64,000 bases of DNA from Alnus glutinosa (taxonomy: Eukaryota > Streptophyta > Magnoliopsida > Fagales > Betulaceae), in contig NC_084886.1 of assembly GCF_958979055.1 (NCBI RefSeq), positions 48,129,654 to 48,193,653 on the forward strand, written 5' to 3'. The notes under the pieces were generated by a model that worked only from the letters and a program-made list of their open reading frames with translations, ran no database searches and was not told the origin of the DNA. Shown here piece after piece: positions 11,072 through 21,740 of this stretch. Position 1 is the first letter of the stretch, and each line of letters opens with the position of its first letter. The translations under genes were made by a program, and so were the position numbers.

Positions 11072-12923
11072 GTCGAGCCACCCTCAAATAGTCAAGGAGT
11101 GGTTTGGCCACCTCCTGGCCAAATGTAAGGCCGGGGTGGTCGAGCTATCCCTGTACTACGCCTTCAAATGGCCAATGATAATGTTTCAGCAATTCTCATT
11201 TGGTCATTTAGAATGGTATCACTACTTTAATCGTCAAGATGGTGGATCGGCCACTTCTTAACTGGCTATATATAAGAACACGTAACGGTTGCTGATTAAT
11301 TTGACGTGACACATTATTAAATATTTAGACAAAACATGAATGGAATGATTAACTGCGTTAATTTATCAAATATTCAAAACGCTAAAACCACACAATATAT
11401 GGTCGATGGTTTCCGAGAGATTTGAATCATTCAACCACATAAATTGTCAGCTAATTAAGCTCGAACAATTGTGTAGATCGATCGTAGAATGATCTCAAAT
11501 ATGCATGGGAGCGTGTGGCATGTTTCCATCAACTAGTTGTCATACATTTATAAAAGACATTAACTACAAATCCATGACTTTTTTGCCAGGCAACTTCCTG
11601 GGCAGGGCAGTTATAAATACTTGTCTGACCAAGAATAAGAAATAAAACTATTCATAAATAAAAAATAAAAAATAAAAAGTAAAACAGCTTCGAGAAAACT
11701 GCAAGCATAAATGACTTCTTGCTCTTGAGTATATTGCTGACTTTAACACATGCAAGTCACCCCTCCCCAGTTGACGCCCATCAAAATTATAATAGAAAAT
11801 TCACGATCGTGAAAACAGTGCATAGGGGTATTGGTAATTTTACCAACAAGTTTCACATTATATTATTTAATATAAAAAGCATACGATATGATTAATATTA
11901 TATGCTACAGAGTACAGAGAGAAACATAGGATTCTGTCATTAGTCGTAGGCAACTTCCAGGATTTGCAGGCAGTGATGCTTATTAACAAGCCTTTGAAGC
12001 TGGTTGTGATGCACAAAAACAAATGGGAAAAAAGAAAAGAAAAGAAAAGAAAAAGAGAAATATATTGTGAACACGATACTCAATACGCGCAGTCATAATA
12101 TTGAAGATGGATGGATATATTCAGCAGCAGCGAGCTAGCTGTTGCTTCTCTGTCATGCAGCTCCAAAACCGCGTCATGGGCCTCACCATCATGCAAATAC
12201 TCTTTGAAAGCACAAGATATATTATAATAAATAAATATATATATAAAGCTAAGACTCATCACATCACATCAGATTTCAACCGCTTCATATATAAAATGGA
12301 TGGCTTGGATGCATTGCATGCTTTCTTACGCCTGCATGACTTGACTTTTGCTCTTTCCAAATCTCAGACTCTCACTCTCTAAAAAGTATTAAAGGGATGC
12401 GATTCTTCTAAGCTCTTTGCATTGGTACGGTACAACCAAAATCGACCAGGGTTCTTTTTTTCCAATTTTGGGAAAGATGCCAGCACACATGCATGGAGCC
12501 ATGGAGGAAAGGGTCAAGGCCAGGGCACATGCGAGAAATTTCTTTTACAAATTGCACTCATTAACAGAGGGGGTGTAAGCTTTGTCAACTTTCCAGCTGA
12601 ATTTGTTGTAAATGTCAAGCCATGACCATTAATGCATATATCTCATTGTGAAAGGGATTGCATGCATGCATGACAGCCATTCTAGATTTTTGTTATATAT
12701 ATATATATATAAGTTTAATTTTTGCCTTCAAAATGCATGCAGTAAGGGATATATATTCAAATAAAACGCTTAGCTAAATTATAAACGAGTGGTCTCCCTA
12801 GAACACTGCATAGGGATGAGGATAGGATAAGAAGGGAAAGGGATAGAACAAAGACCTTTTTATCAGGAGGGGTCAAATCTCAATGCATGAGAGACCTAGT
12901 CTAATTTTAGTCTAATTCTCATA
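10690..12923. other. Intergenic region upstream of ERF014-like gene
   Basis: No gene is supported. It contains a long (AT) microsatellite (11014-11064), a GC-richer relic at about 11065-11265 with GTGGTCGAGC and GGCCACCT motifs resembling the MULE core at 13.3 kb, an AAAAG repeat near 12030-12060 and many ATGCATGC-type words. Short open frames at 12080-12625 resemble no known protein. Confidence 0.6.
11014..11064. repeat. (AT)n microsatellite
   Basis: About 25 uninterrupted AT units. Confidence 0.95.
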
Positions 12924-12928
12924 GAAAT

Positions 12929-14290
12929 TAAGCCTAATTTGGAGACTATATATATATATATATCAAGTGGTTTATAAAAATACTTAGGGGTAATTACCTT
13001 TTCCCCCATGAACTACCGGTCAATGTCATTTTGCCCCCACGAATTATCACTTCGACCAAAAGAGAGCATCAAACTACCATTTTTATATACTTTGCCCCCT
13101 TCCGTCAGGAATTCCGTTAATTTTGGATGGAATATGCCATTTTTTACCGTTAATTTTGACTTAAAGACCAAAATACCCTCTACAGTAATTAATAAAAAAT
13201 ATTAAAATTAATATATTTAAAAAAAAAAAAAACCAAAAACCTGAAGGAAAATGGGTGGCGGCAGGTGGCCGGGTGGCCTGCGAGCCACCCCCAGAGGTGG
13301 CTCCGGCCACCTCTGGGGTGGCTCGCGGCCCACCCCGGCCTAAGGGGTGGCCGCACGGCCTCCCCAGAACCTGGGGTGGCCGCACGGCCTCCCCAGAACC
13401 TGGGGGGGCCGCGCGGCCACCCTAGGTCATTTTTAGGGTGGCCGCGCGGCCACCCAGCTTTCGGGGTGGGCTGTGAGCCACCCTAGAACCTGGGGGGGCC
13501 GCGCGGCCACCCTAGGTCATTTCTAGGGTGGCCGCGCGGCCACCAAGCTTCCGGGGTGGCCGCGAGCCACCCCAGAGGTGGCCGCGAGCCACCTCTGGGG
13601 GTGGCTCGCAAGCCACCCGGCCACCTACCGCCACCCCTTTCATTCAGTCTTTTTTTTTTTTTTTTAAATGAGGGTATTTCAGTCATTTTTAAAATTGAGT
13701 TAGGGCATTTACGTCTTTGCATGAATTAGACTGACAGAAGGGGGGCAAAGTGTGTAAAAATGGTAGTTTGATGCTCTCTTTTGGTCGAAGTAGTAGTTCA
13801 TGGGGGTAAAATGACACAGGCCGGTAGTTCATGGGGGAAAAAGGTAATTACCCCAAATACTTATTACTGCTAAGTCTCACATTGAAATTGAGCTTTATAA
13901 TATATTATAGAAAAGTTTCAAATTGACCGGTCATTTTGAGGTGATAGTGCAGATGTGGCTAGCGCTTTTTCTTGGGTCGTTACAAATGGTATCAGAGCCA
14001 CTTAGTAATGTCAAGCCATGTGGTATTGGACCGCTGTATGACATGGCCCTGATGAGAACGCCAGGAGTTTAAGAGGGGGAGTTTGTAATACCCTAATCCC
14101 ATATTTGGAAGATGAATATCTCACATAGAGTGAATGCTTTATAAAATATAAGCATAAGTGTTAAGTCCCACATTGCCTAGTTATTAGGTGAAATTGAGCT
14201 TTATAATGAATTATAGGAAAACTCTAAATTGACTAGTCATTTTGAGATGATAACGCAGATTTGGCTAGCATTTTTTCTTTGGTCGTTCCA
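12929..14290 (+). mobile_element. TRIM (short LTR) element, its 5' LTR split by a MULE
   Basis: The 5' LTR runs from about 12929 to 13984 once the MULE at 12987-13854 is removed. A 99-bp internal region (13985-14083) starts with the primer-binding-site-like TGGTATCAGAGCC and ends with a purine tract AAGAGGGGGAG. The 3' LTR is 14084-14290 (TGTAATACCC ... GGTCGTTCCA). GAAAT precedes the 5' LTR (12924-12928) and follows the 3' LTR (14291-14295), a 5-bp target duplication. There is no coding capacity, as expected for a terminal-repeat retrotransposon in miniature. The extreme 5' end of the first LTR is eroded by a TA microsatellite. Confidence 0.8.
12987..13854. mobile_element. Non-autonomous MULE with GC-rich core
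   Basis: Long terminal inverted repeats begin GGGGTAATTACCTTTTCCCC and extend over 90 bp (ATGAACTACC, TTTGCCCCC, CGACCAAAAGAGAGCATC and their complements). A perfect 9-bp target duplication AAATACTTA flanks the element (12978-12986 and 13855-13863), which is diagnostic of Mutator-like elements. The interior (13245-13640) is an extremely GC-rich set of GGCCGCGCGGCCACC-type palindromes and repeats with no transposase. It interrupts the LTR of a TRIM element, because the flanks GTGGTTTATAAAAAT and TACT...GCTAAG re-join to an LTR sequence seen intact at about 14668. Confidence 0.92.
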
Positions 14291-14295
14291 GAAAT

Positions 14296-14519
14296 TGTGA
14301 CGTCTCACATTGCTTGGGTATAAGAATAGGTATGTGTTTATATGTATATTTGCACCCTTATCGAAACAACGTGTTTTAAAACCATGATAGCCATGAACTT
14401 ATTAGAACTCTGCAGTTAAGCATGCTTCTGGGAGAGTAGTATTGGGATAGGTGACTTCTTGGGAAGTCTGGGAGAGCCAAAAGCGAACAAGATTGTGTCT
14501 TTAGGGGTGGGTCGTTACA
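14296..14519 (+). mobile_element. Cassandra-type LTR with 5S rRNA-like segment
   Basis: Begins TGTGACGTCTCACATTGC and ends GGGTCGTTACA (224 bp). Bases about 14386-14472 track plant 5S rRNA: AGAACTCTGCAGTTAAGC, then GAGAGTAGTATTGGGATAGG and TGACTTCTTGGGAAGTC. This covers the internal pol III control region (box A, intermediate element, box C) with a few substitutions. A 5S-like segment inside an LTR is the hallmark of the Cassandra TRIM family. It abuts the GAAAT duplication of the upstream TRIM and is followed directly by a PBS-like sequence. Confidence 0.85.
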
Positions 14520-14829
14520 AATAGTATCAGAACTACCTAGTAATGCCTGGTCATGTGGTATTGTAGCACTGCATGACATGGCCCTGATGAGGACGTCAAC
14601 GGTTTGAGGGGGGAGTTTGTAACACCCTGGTCCCATATTGAGAAGAGATGAATAGCTCACATAGAGTGAGTGGTTTATAAAAATAGTTATGAGTGCTAAG
14701 CTCCACATTGCCTAGTTATTAGGTAAAACTGGATTTTATAAAGAATTATAAAGAAACTTCAAATTGACTAGTCTTTTTGAGGTGATAACACAAATCTAAC
14801 TACCACTTTTTTTTTTGGGTCGTTATACA
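14520..14829 (+). mobile_element. TRIM internal domain plus 3' LTR (different LTR family from the Cassandra LTR before it)
   Basis: 14520-14617 starts AATAGTATCAGAACTACC (a diverged copy of the TGGTATCAGAGC binding site) and ends with the purine tract GAGGGGGGAG. 14618-14829 is an LTR beginning TGTAACACCCTGGTCCC and ending GGGTCGTTATACA, homologous to the LTR at 14084-14290 and not to the Cassandra LTR at 14296. Confidence 0.75.
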
Positions 14830-16377
14830 GTGGAATGCAATTTTAAAAAACGCACAATTTTAAAGACTAAACCATGATTTTACTAAATACTTAAATGCAT
14901 TTTTAAAATTTTCATTTTCATTAATTATGTTTTGTATTCGATTGTTATTTTTTCAATTAATCCACACATTTTGAAACCGTTTAATCAAACTATCACTAAA
15001 AACTAAAACAATTTTTTTTTTTTATTTTACGTACAAAAAAAAAGAAAAAAAGTGATATAGTTTTCTTTGTGGTTGAGAGAGAGAGAGATGTTAGGGCATG
15101 CATTATTGCATTCTCCAAGGATAATGCATGTGTGAAAAGAATAGTGTCGTCAATCCGTACGAGTTCTCTCCCTCCTCTCTCCTTCCTCTCTGGTCTTATT
15201 GCAGGCATCTTTTTTTCTTAAAAATAGGGTAATTAATGTACTAATTACTAAACTAATCATATTTTCTAAGGTGGCTGACAGTCCGATTTCCGATAATTAA
15301 TACAAATTAATTTTTAAATGAATCCCACGTACATGCATGTTCGAGCCTCACTTCCCCTCCCTCTTTCTTTATATTAATAAATCCTGCCAGAAATTTTGCA
15401 GGAATATTGAAGCAATTAATTAAGAGGGTTTGTTTTGTTGGAAATTAGAAGGAAATTTCGTTTCTCGATCCCATTAATTAATTTGTTTAGCCAACGCCTT
15501 AATTTTCTTGTCCTTCCAGCCCCAAGGTCTTGACCACAAAGCTTGTGCTTTATTCCTTGCTTACCGAATGGTTTGACGTTAAATGTGAAAACTAGAAACC
15601 TAGGGTCATGTTTGGTAACGTTTTTTTTTTTCCTCTTCAAATACCGAAACACACCTAATAGTTATCAAATGAAACGCTTTTCAAGGAGTAAAACACATGA
15701 CATTTTAAAAAAAACCTTCTTCGGCCATGTGACATGTTAGACATTTATATTTTACTCATATCCATACGATCGATAAAGTTTCAAATTTATCATTGAATTT
15801 GTGAGATTCAATTTAATGTCAGTTGTACAAGTTCAATAATAAATTTAAAAATGAGATGTTTAGGAGATAAAATAGTATTATTTCTCTTTTCCTTTCTCTA
15901 ACATTTACTTATACAAACAATTAAGAAAGAGGTAGCCGTGCAGCCGCTCGTAACAAGATTAGAGGTGATGGTGCATCTATATATACGTACGTACCCTAAT
16001 GGAAAAGAAATTAAAGGGTAATCTGTCTCATACATGCATACACTCCTACCTATAATTTTTTTTTTTGGGGGGTGGGGGGGCTTTATCTCATACACTTCTA
16101 GTACGTACGCAAGTCGATCGATCTCAAGAATAATTGAAGAAAAAAGACAGAATTTTGTTAGGTAGAGAACAAGAGATATCTGAAAGAAGATGAGCAAACG
16201 AAGATTCATGCTCCTTTCATCCATATTCTAATCATTCATGCATGTACTGTTAATACTCTTTCTCTCTCTTAACTGGCCGGCCCGTACCCATGCCATGACC
16301 TTCCGTACCTTGCATACTTATGAAAGCGACATGCAATAATGCAAACAGTATCAAAAGGATGGAATTGTAGGGCCAAT
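14830..16377. other. Intergenic, no gene seen
   Basis: 14830-15000 resembles the MITE family at 32966 (AAAAAACGCACAATTTTAAAG and similar). The remainder is AT-rich with a GA repeat near 15076, a short hairpin around 15095-15130 (GCATGCATTAT ... ATAATGCATG) and poly-G/T runs near 16060. No coding region is supported. Confidence 0.55.
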
Positions 16378-16967
16378 ATTGTATCATTTTGTCATTTCAA
16401 TCAACATAATAATGATATATATTTAGATATCTTGGAAGGAGATCGTGGGTTGGGATGGGTTGGGTTGAGAGAATGGGCGAAAGTGCAGTGAAGGCTTCGA
16501 AGTCTGGAGGCCGATGTTGGACGATGAAGAGGCAATATCCATGTGGGTAACCTCTTCTTAGATATATATGCTCTCTATAAGAATCAAATCCCACATTATT
16601 ATTATTATTATTATTCTTTTCATTTATTTTTTTATATAGAAAGAGATCGAGAGAAACTTCCTGGAAAAAGGTTCGATCATTCATGGTCTCATCTCATTCA
16701 ACAACCATATCCATAGTGAGAGCTGTTCTGCATTCGCAATAAATATATATATATGTATCTTCAAGGACCAACTTGTTGACCCAAGAGGTCGGTTCCTATT
16801 TTTCATTTTTGAATCATTTGAATATGTCAAATCTTAGCACTAGTACTCTATGAAAGTTCCCGGTTGGGAGGGAAATCTAATACAAATAATTCATTTTACA
16901 AGCATCCTATCTGGCAGACCATCATAATTATTAGCACGTGGCATTAGAACTTTATGGTACGTTTAAG

Positions 16968-19550
16968 TAGGGTTGAGCATGGGGCGGGGGGCGAGAGGCG
17001 GGAATGGGGTTTTTTTGCCCCCGCACCCCGCATATTAGCCCCTGCAACCGCACGGGGCGGGTGGGGATGGGGCGGGGTTGCGAGGCGGGGATCTCCACGG
17101 GTTATGATGGGTTATGGAATCTAAGAAATTGGGAAAAATAAAAATAAAATTGATTGTTCACAGAATCACAGTGTATTTTGAAGGACTCTCTAGATGCATT
17201 CATCGTGAAGTTATTCGTCTGCTACAATCTATTTATGTTTTTTTTTAATCATTATCAACTTTCAGTTTCCACTGAAAAGAATGGAGTATGCTCTGTGACA
17301 CTCTTTCTTCTCAATTCATGATTGCTAGTGAAAACCCATGAAACAACAAAGGATTTAACAACTAAAACCCATGAAAAAACAAAGGACTTAACAACTAAAA
17401 CCCATGAAAAATACATGCCGAGTGCCGAATTAATTTGGGAGGGCCAGTGACTGGTGACTAGCGGCTGCCGACTGGCGACTGGTGAGAGCCGGTGAGGGCC
17501 GGTGAGGCGACGACTAGCGAGCTGGCTAGTGGCAGGGCTGCGGCGCTTAGGGCAGGACACGACTGCGGCGCTCAGGGCAGGGCACGGCTGGACCGGCTGG
17601 TGACTGGTGATGCGGGCTAGTGGAGTAGTGGGCAGTGGCGCTCAGGGAGTTCCCAGAGTTGTCTGTGGTTGCCGGCTGGGTCAGTGAGGCCGTGAGGGTC
17701 CTGGGTGCATGCGGGCAGCGGGATGCGGCGCTCAGGAGTCACTAAGTCAGGGAGTTACCAAGTTAAAAGATTAGTGTTGTAGGGTTTTGTTTTTCGCTGC
17801 CTTCTTTTTTTTTTTTAAAACCTGCGAGGCGGGGCGGGGCAGGGCGGGGACCCGAGGAAATTCAAGGGTCCCCCCCGCAAACCGCCCCGCCCCGCACCCA
17901 AAAATAAAACCTTACTTCTAAAAATATAAATGTAGTAGTGCAAGTAAGAGTCGATCCCACGGAAAATAATTAAACGAATTTTTATGCTACGTGAACAAGG
18001 ATGGGGGGGTTTTGAGTATGAAAATAATTTTAAGAAAAACAACAAAGAAACAATTTAAAATATCAATCAAGTAAGAAAACATTGGTCTAAGTCAACTTCC
18101 ACCGTCGGAATTTTACAACTGATCATTGATGCAAATATATATCAATTCATACTTGAATATTCATCATTGGAACTATTTTCCTATCTCTCCTTAGTCGTAG
18201 TTAATTAGAAGACAAGCGCTCTAATTAACCCTAACTACTAAACAACCTAAGACAAGCGCTATAGGTTTAATCTAGTAGCAGCCTTAAGATTTAGAGAGAT
18301 CGATGAAGCGAAACAACACAAGCACAAGCACAAGCAGTTGCATTTAATTTCGTCGGATGTTCTTCCTAAGATTTAATAATCACTGAGAAGCAGCAAATCA
18401 TTAAATCTTAGTTGCTTCACAGATTGGAGGGATCAAACAATTACGGATTTGATATCCATCCTAGCAATAGATTGCAACGAATAATAAACTAGTAGTACTC
18501 CTAGCAATTAAACGAGACAATCATGGAATTAGGCAAAGAAGAACATCCGATACTCAAAGCATAAATCGAACAATAAAAACAAATTAGATCTCATAGTTTT
18601 ATTGATTCCGAGGCTTTCGTTTTCTTCGACCAATTATGAAAGTTTAGCCACGCAGGGCCATGACTCAAAGAAGTTAGAGAAGAGGGGAGAAGATGGAAGA
18701 TAGAAGATGTAAGTTAGAAGGTGTATGTTGTGTGTAATGGTTCCCCCCTTTTATACATGTTTCATCCTATATGCTAGAAACCTAGGAAATCTCCTAAAGA
18801 AAGATATTGTAAATACTATCTTAAAATAACAATACACAAATCTACTAATTAAGAAAAATATTAAACATAAAATAAAGGCTAGGATAACTAGGAAGGTGAT
18901 GATTTTAATGGGGACTTTTGTTGCTATATGCTTTATCTATTCTTTCCTTATTTAAGTCCCCACAAATCAGCCAAGTATGGAGAGAAAATCAATTTGCCTT
19001 ATCATGGAAATAGATGCTCCTTTCATGTTGTCTTCTTCCGCGTGGTCCCCACAAATCTCTTATTTATTTCCTTTTGCTTTAACTTTTTATTTATTGCTTG
19101 GCTTGGCTAGAATTGATTGGATGATTATGAAAAGGCTCAAAGTAAAGAAATTTCCATATCTGAAAACTTCATAAAATAAATCGCATCAGATCCACATCAG
19201 AACTTCAACTTCAAGCCCGATTTCTACCTTGATTCATCCGGTATCTCTCAAAATGCAAAACATAAAAGTTGTAGATCTTTTTCTTGACGTTTCACAGCAT
19301 CTTGAATCATCTCAATCGGAGCTTTTATGAGAGAGTTATGTCCAGATTACGAACTAATATCAAATCTGTCCAAAATCGTCCAATTAGCTTTGTTTTGCAT
19401 TTAATGCCTCAATTTGCATCCTAAATCAAAATATAAGAATAATGAGTACATTTAGGCATTAAATAAGTATAAGAGATTAAATATTAAGGGGAAAAATATA
19501 ACATTTTACATTCTCATCAGGCGGGTTTTGCGGGGATTTGCTCACTCCTA
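16968..19550. mobile_element. hAT-type non-autonomous element, 2.6 kb, with probable nested insertion
   Basis: A perfect 8-bp target duplication CGTTTAAG (16960-16967 and 19551-19558) flanks ends TAGGGTTGAGCA and (reverse complement of the right end) TAGGAGTGAGCA. The subterminal regions are GC-rich (GGGGCGGG runs at 16980-17100 and 17820-17900, GCGGGTTTTGCGGGG at 19521). About 17905-19518 is a different, AT-rich, non-coding sequence splitting the right-hand GC block from the terminus, so it is probably a nested element of unknown type. Between 17420 and 17760 there are imperfect GACTGGTGAC and GCGGCGCTCAGGG repeats. No transposase is seen. Confidence 0.8.
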
Positions 19551-21005
19551 CGTTTAAGTGTTGAATTTTTGAAATCAGAATTAAATTTTTATTTAATTTA
19601 CAAATTTTAATATTTAATTTTTTAAAAAGAGTTGAATAAAATATGATTTATTTTTTTAAAAGTTGAATAAAATATAATTTATTTTTGAAAAAAGTAGAAT
19701 CAAAATCATATTATGTTTCCAAAATTCCGTTGCCAAATAGCATTCCTTTCTCTATATCAGTATTATCTATTCTTTCTTTATACTATTTAAATATTTTTTT
19801 CTTTACTTAAAAAGAGATAAAACTTCGTTCAAAAAAAGAGAGTGAAAGAAATGAATAAAAGCTTTTAGCTCGCACTTGTGAAGCAATTGGAAATCTATCG
19901 GTGATGGGAGTCCTATTTGTTTGGCAATAAAAAAGAATATTCATTCTTCTCTACTTTTTTCAAAAACAAATCATATTTTATTCAACTTTTTTAAATTTTA
20001 TCTTACAAAGTCAAACCTTGAAATTCGCACAATAAATTAGAATTAAATTCTGATTTCAAAAAATCGAAACCAACGTTTTTATCTTGTAGTCTTTATGTTG
20101 TTTATATACATACGTACATTTTCCTCTGTTTTAATTTGTCTTATATATGCTGTGTCTAATATATTGGTGGGTGATATATAAGGTGATTTAACGTTATGAT
20201 TTCTTTTATCAATTGACGTATTTTATTGAAGCTCTAAACTATTAAGACGAGATTTCTCTTTTTGAGATGTGACTTATCTTTCCTTCTTCATTGTAAGACT
20301 CTACCAAAGGTTCTGTTCAACATAAAATTTATTTGTCTTTTCTTTCGTTCGTCTTATATCTTGCAGCATCTCTACTGCTCTTCTCCAAATTTGGACAAAC
20401 ATTGTAGCTTAACTCTATTTTAAATTAGTGATGTCTAATTGAATGTGGAGCTTTTTGAGGGGTTCTATCTATTATTTTTATAGCAATCCATTTTAGCTAA
20501 CCCAATACGCTCTTCACCGGTTTTAATACACAGGCTCGACTTTCAATAGCTGTTCGAGTGCAGTTTAAGTCTTTCACTTGGAGACTCAACTGACATAGTT
20601 TGAATTTCCATTAGCCAATAACAATTTTTGTGTCCCTAATAACAACAAATTTGTGTGTTTTTTCAAGAGATTTATATACAATTAACCTCAATACTTTCCT
20701 TTGAATAGTAGTGTCTGCTTGCATATGCACATGCGCTTGTACCTAATTCTAAGGTAACATTCATTTTATCTTAGATTTTGATCCCACAAACTAATACAGA
20801 TTATTACCCTCTCAGCTGCAACCCCAGCCCAGAGCATTCCCCATGTAAGCTGCCTCGAGGGGAACATTATTCAAAAATAGTCCCCGTGTGGCAAAAGACC
20901 AAGTAACAACAATAGCATCACCAATCATACCAGCAAAACATTGCCTCTACGCCAAGCTTAATGCATGATCATCATCATCATCCCCTTTAATCACCACCGG
21001 CACGC

Positions 21006-21740
21006 CTAATGTGATGCTTCCTCAAATGAACTTAAAGAGCTGATTATGGATTCATATACCTCTACTCCTTTCAAATATACAGTGTCTTTCAAGAACTGCA
21101 AGACAGTTAAACGAAGCAAGAAAAAGAACAGCAAGCATTAATATGCATGCATGGTACGTTAGCTACGCAGAATGGCTATTTCATTAGCTTTTATTGAAAA
21201 TGGATGAAGGTGAAATGGAAAAGTCTTGTCATAGCCGTTCTCATGGGAATGATTATTTCTTAAATTGAGGAATAGCTATTCTTAACAAAAGCTATTCCTT
21301 TTTCTTTTTTCTTTCTAATCCACCAGTCATTCTAGGTACCAAAAATGTAAATGTAAATGAAATACAGTATATTTGAAAGGAATATGTGAATGTATAATCA
21401 GTTCATGACAGAATTAAGAGTAAGAAAGGCAGCAGCACTAAATGTACGTGAAAGAGTAAGAGAGATGAAGATAGATTGCAAACTTGTCAAACCTCATTAT
21501 GGTCATGCAGCAAAATGGGAGTATTTGTCATTGGCGAGAAACCAAGAGCAGGAATTCCCAACTGTCTTATGTATCGTGCATCTGTGGTTGAAACCAAGAT
21601 TTCAGGCTTTGCAAGTTTTCCTCCAACTGCAGTGATAGCTTGCTTGAAAACAGACCACCATGGATTGGAATCATTGGTTGTTGTCATCAAAGGGCGCCCC
21701 ATGTAGTCTCTTATATAATTAAGGGTCCTTTCTCAGTGAT
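21006..21740 (-). pseudogene. Duplicated 3' end of aminoacylase-1 gene (exons 3 and 4), disabled
   Basis: Copies of aminoacylase exons 3 (21740-21493) and 4 (21095-21006), downstream of the complete gene in the same orientation. Exon 3 carries an extra 8 bp around 21713-21721 relative to the intact exon, which shifts the frame and brings a stop just after ITEKGPL. Distal to that the old frame is preserved (NDSNPWWSVFKQAI, TDARYIRQLGIP, LLHDHNE). Exon 4 still reads FLKDTVYLKGVEVYESII and ends at a TAG. No copies of exons 1-2 accompany it. It is therefore a relic of the partial tandem duplication and not a second gene. Confidence 0.9.

Noticed and set aside
13161..13722. Open frames through the GC-rich part of the MULE (Pro/Arg/Gly-rich)
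   Set aside because: They arise from GC-rich palindromic repeats that lack stops in several frames; not proteins.
20818..20955. 44-codon minus-strand frame (FAGMIGDAIVVTWSF...) conserved in copies A and B (also 32347-32485)
   Set aside because: It lies just downstream of the aminoacylase stop and is probably 3' UTR; conservation is explained by the recent duplication.
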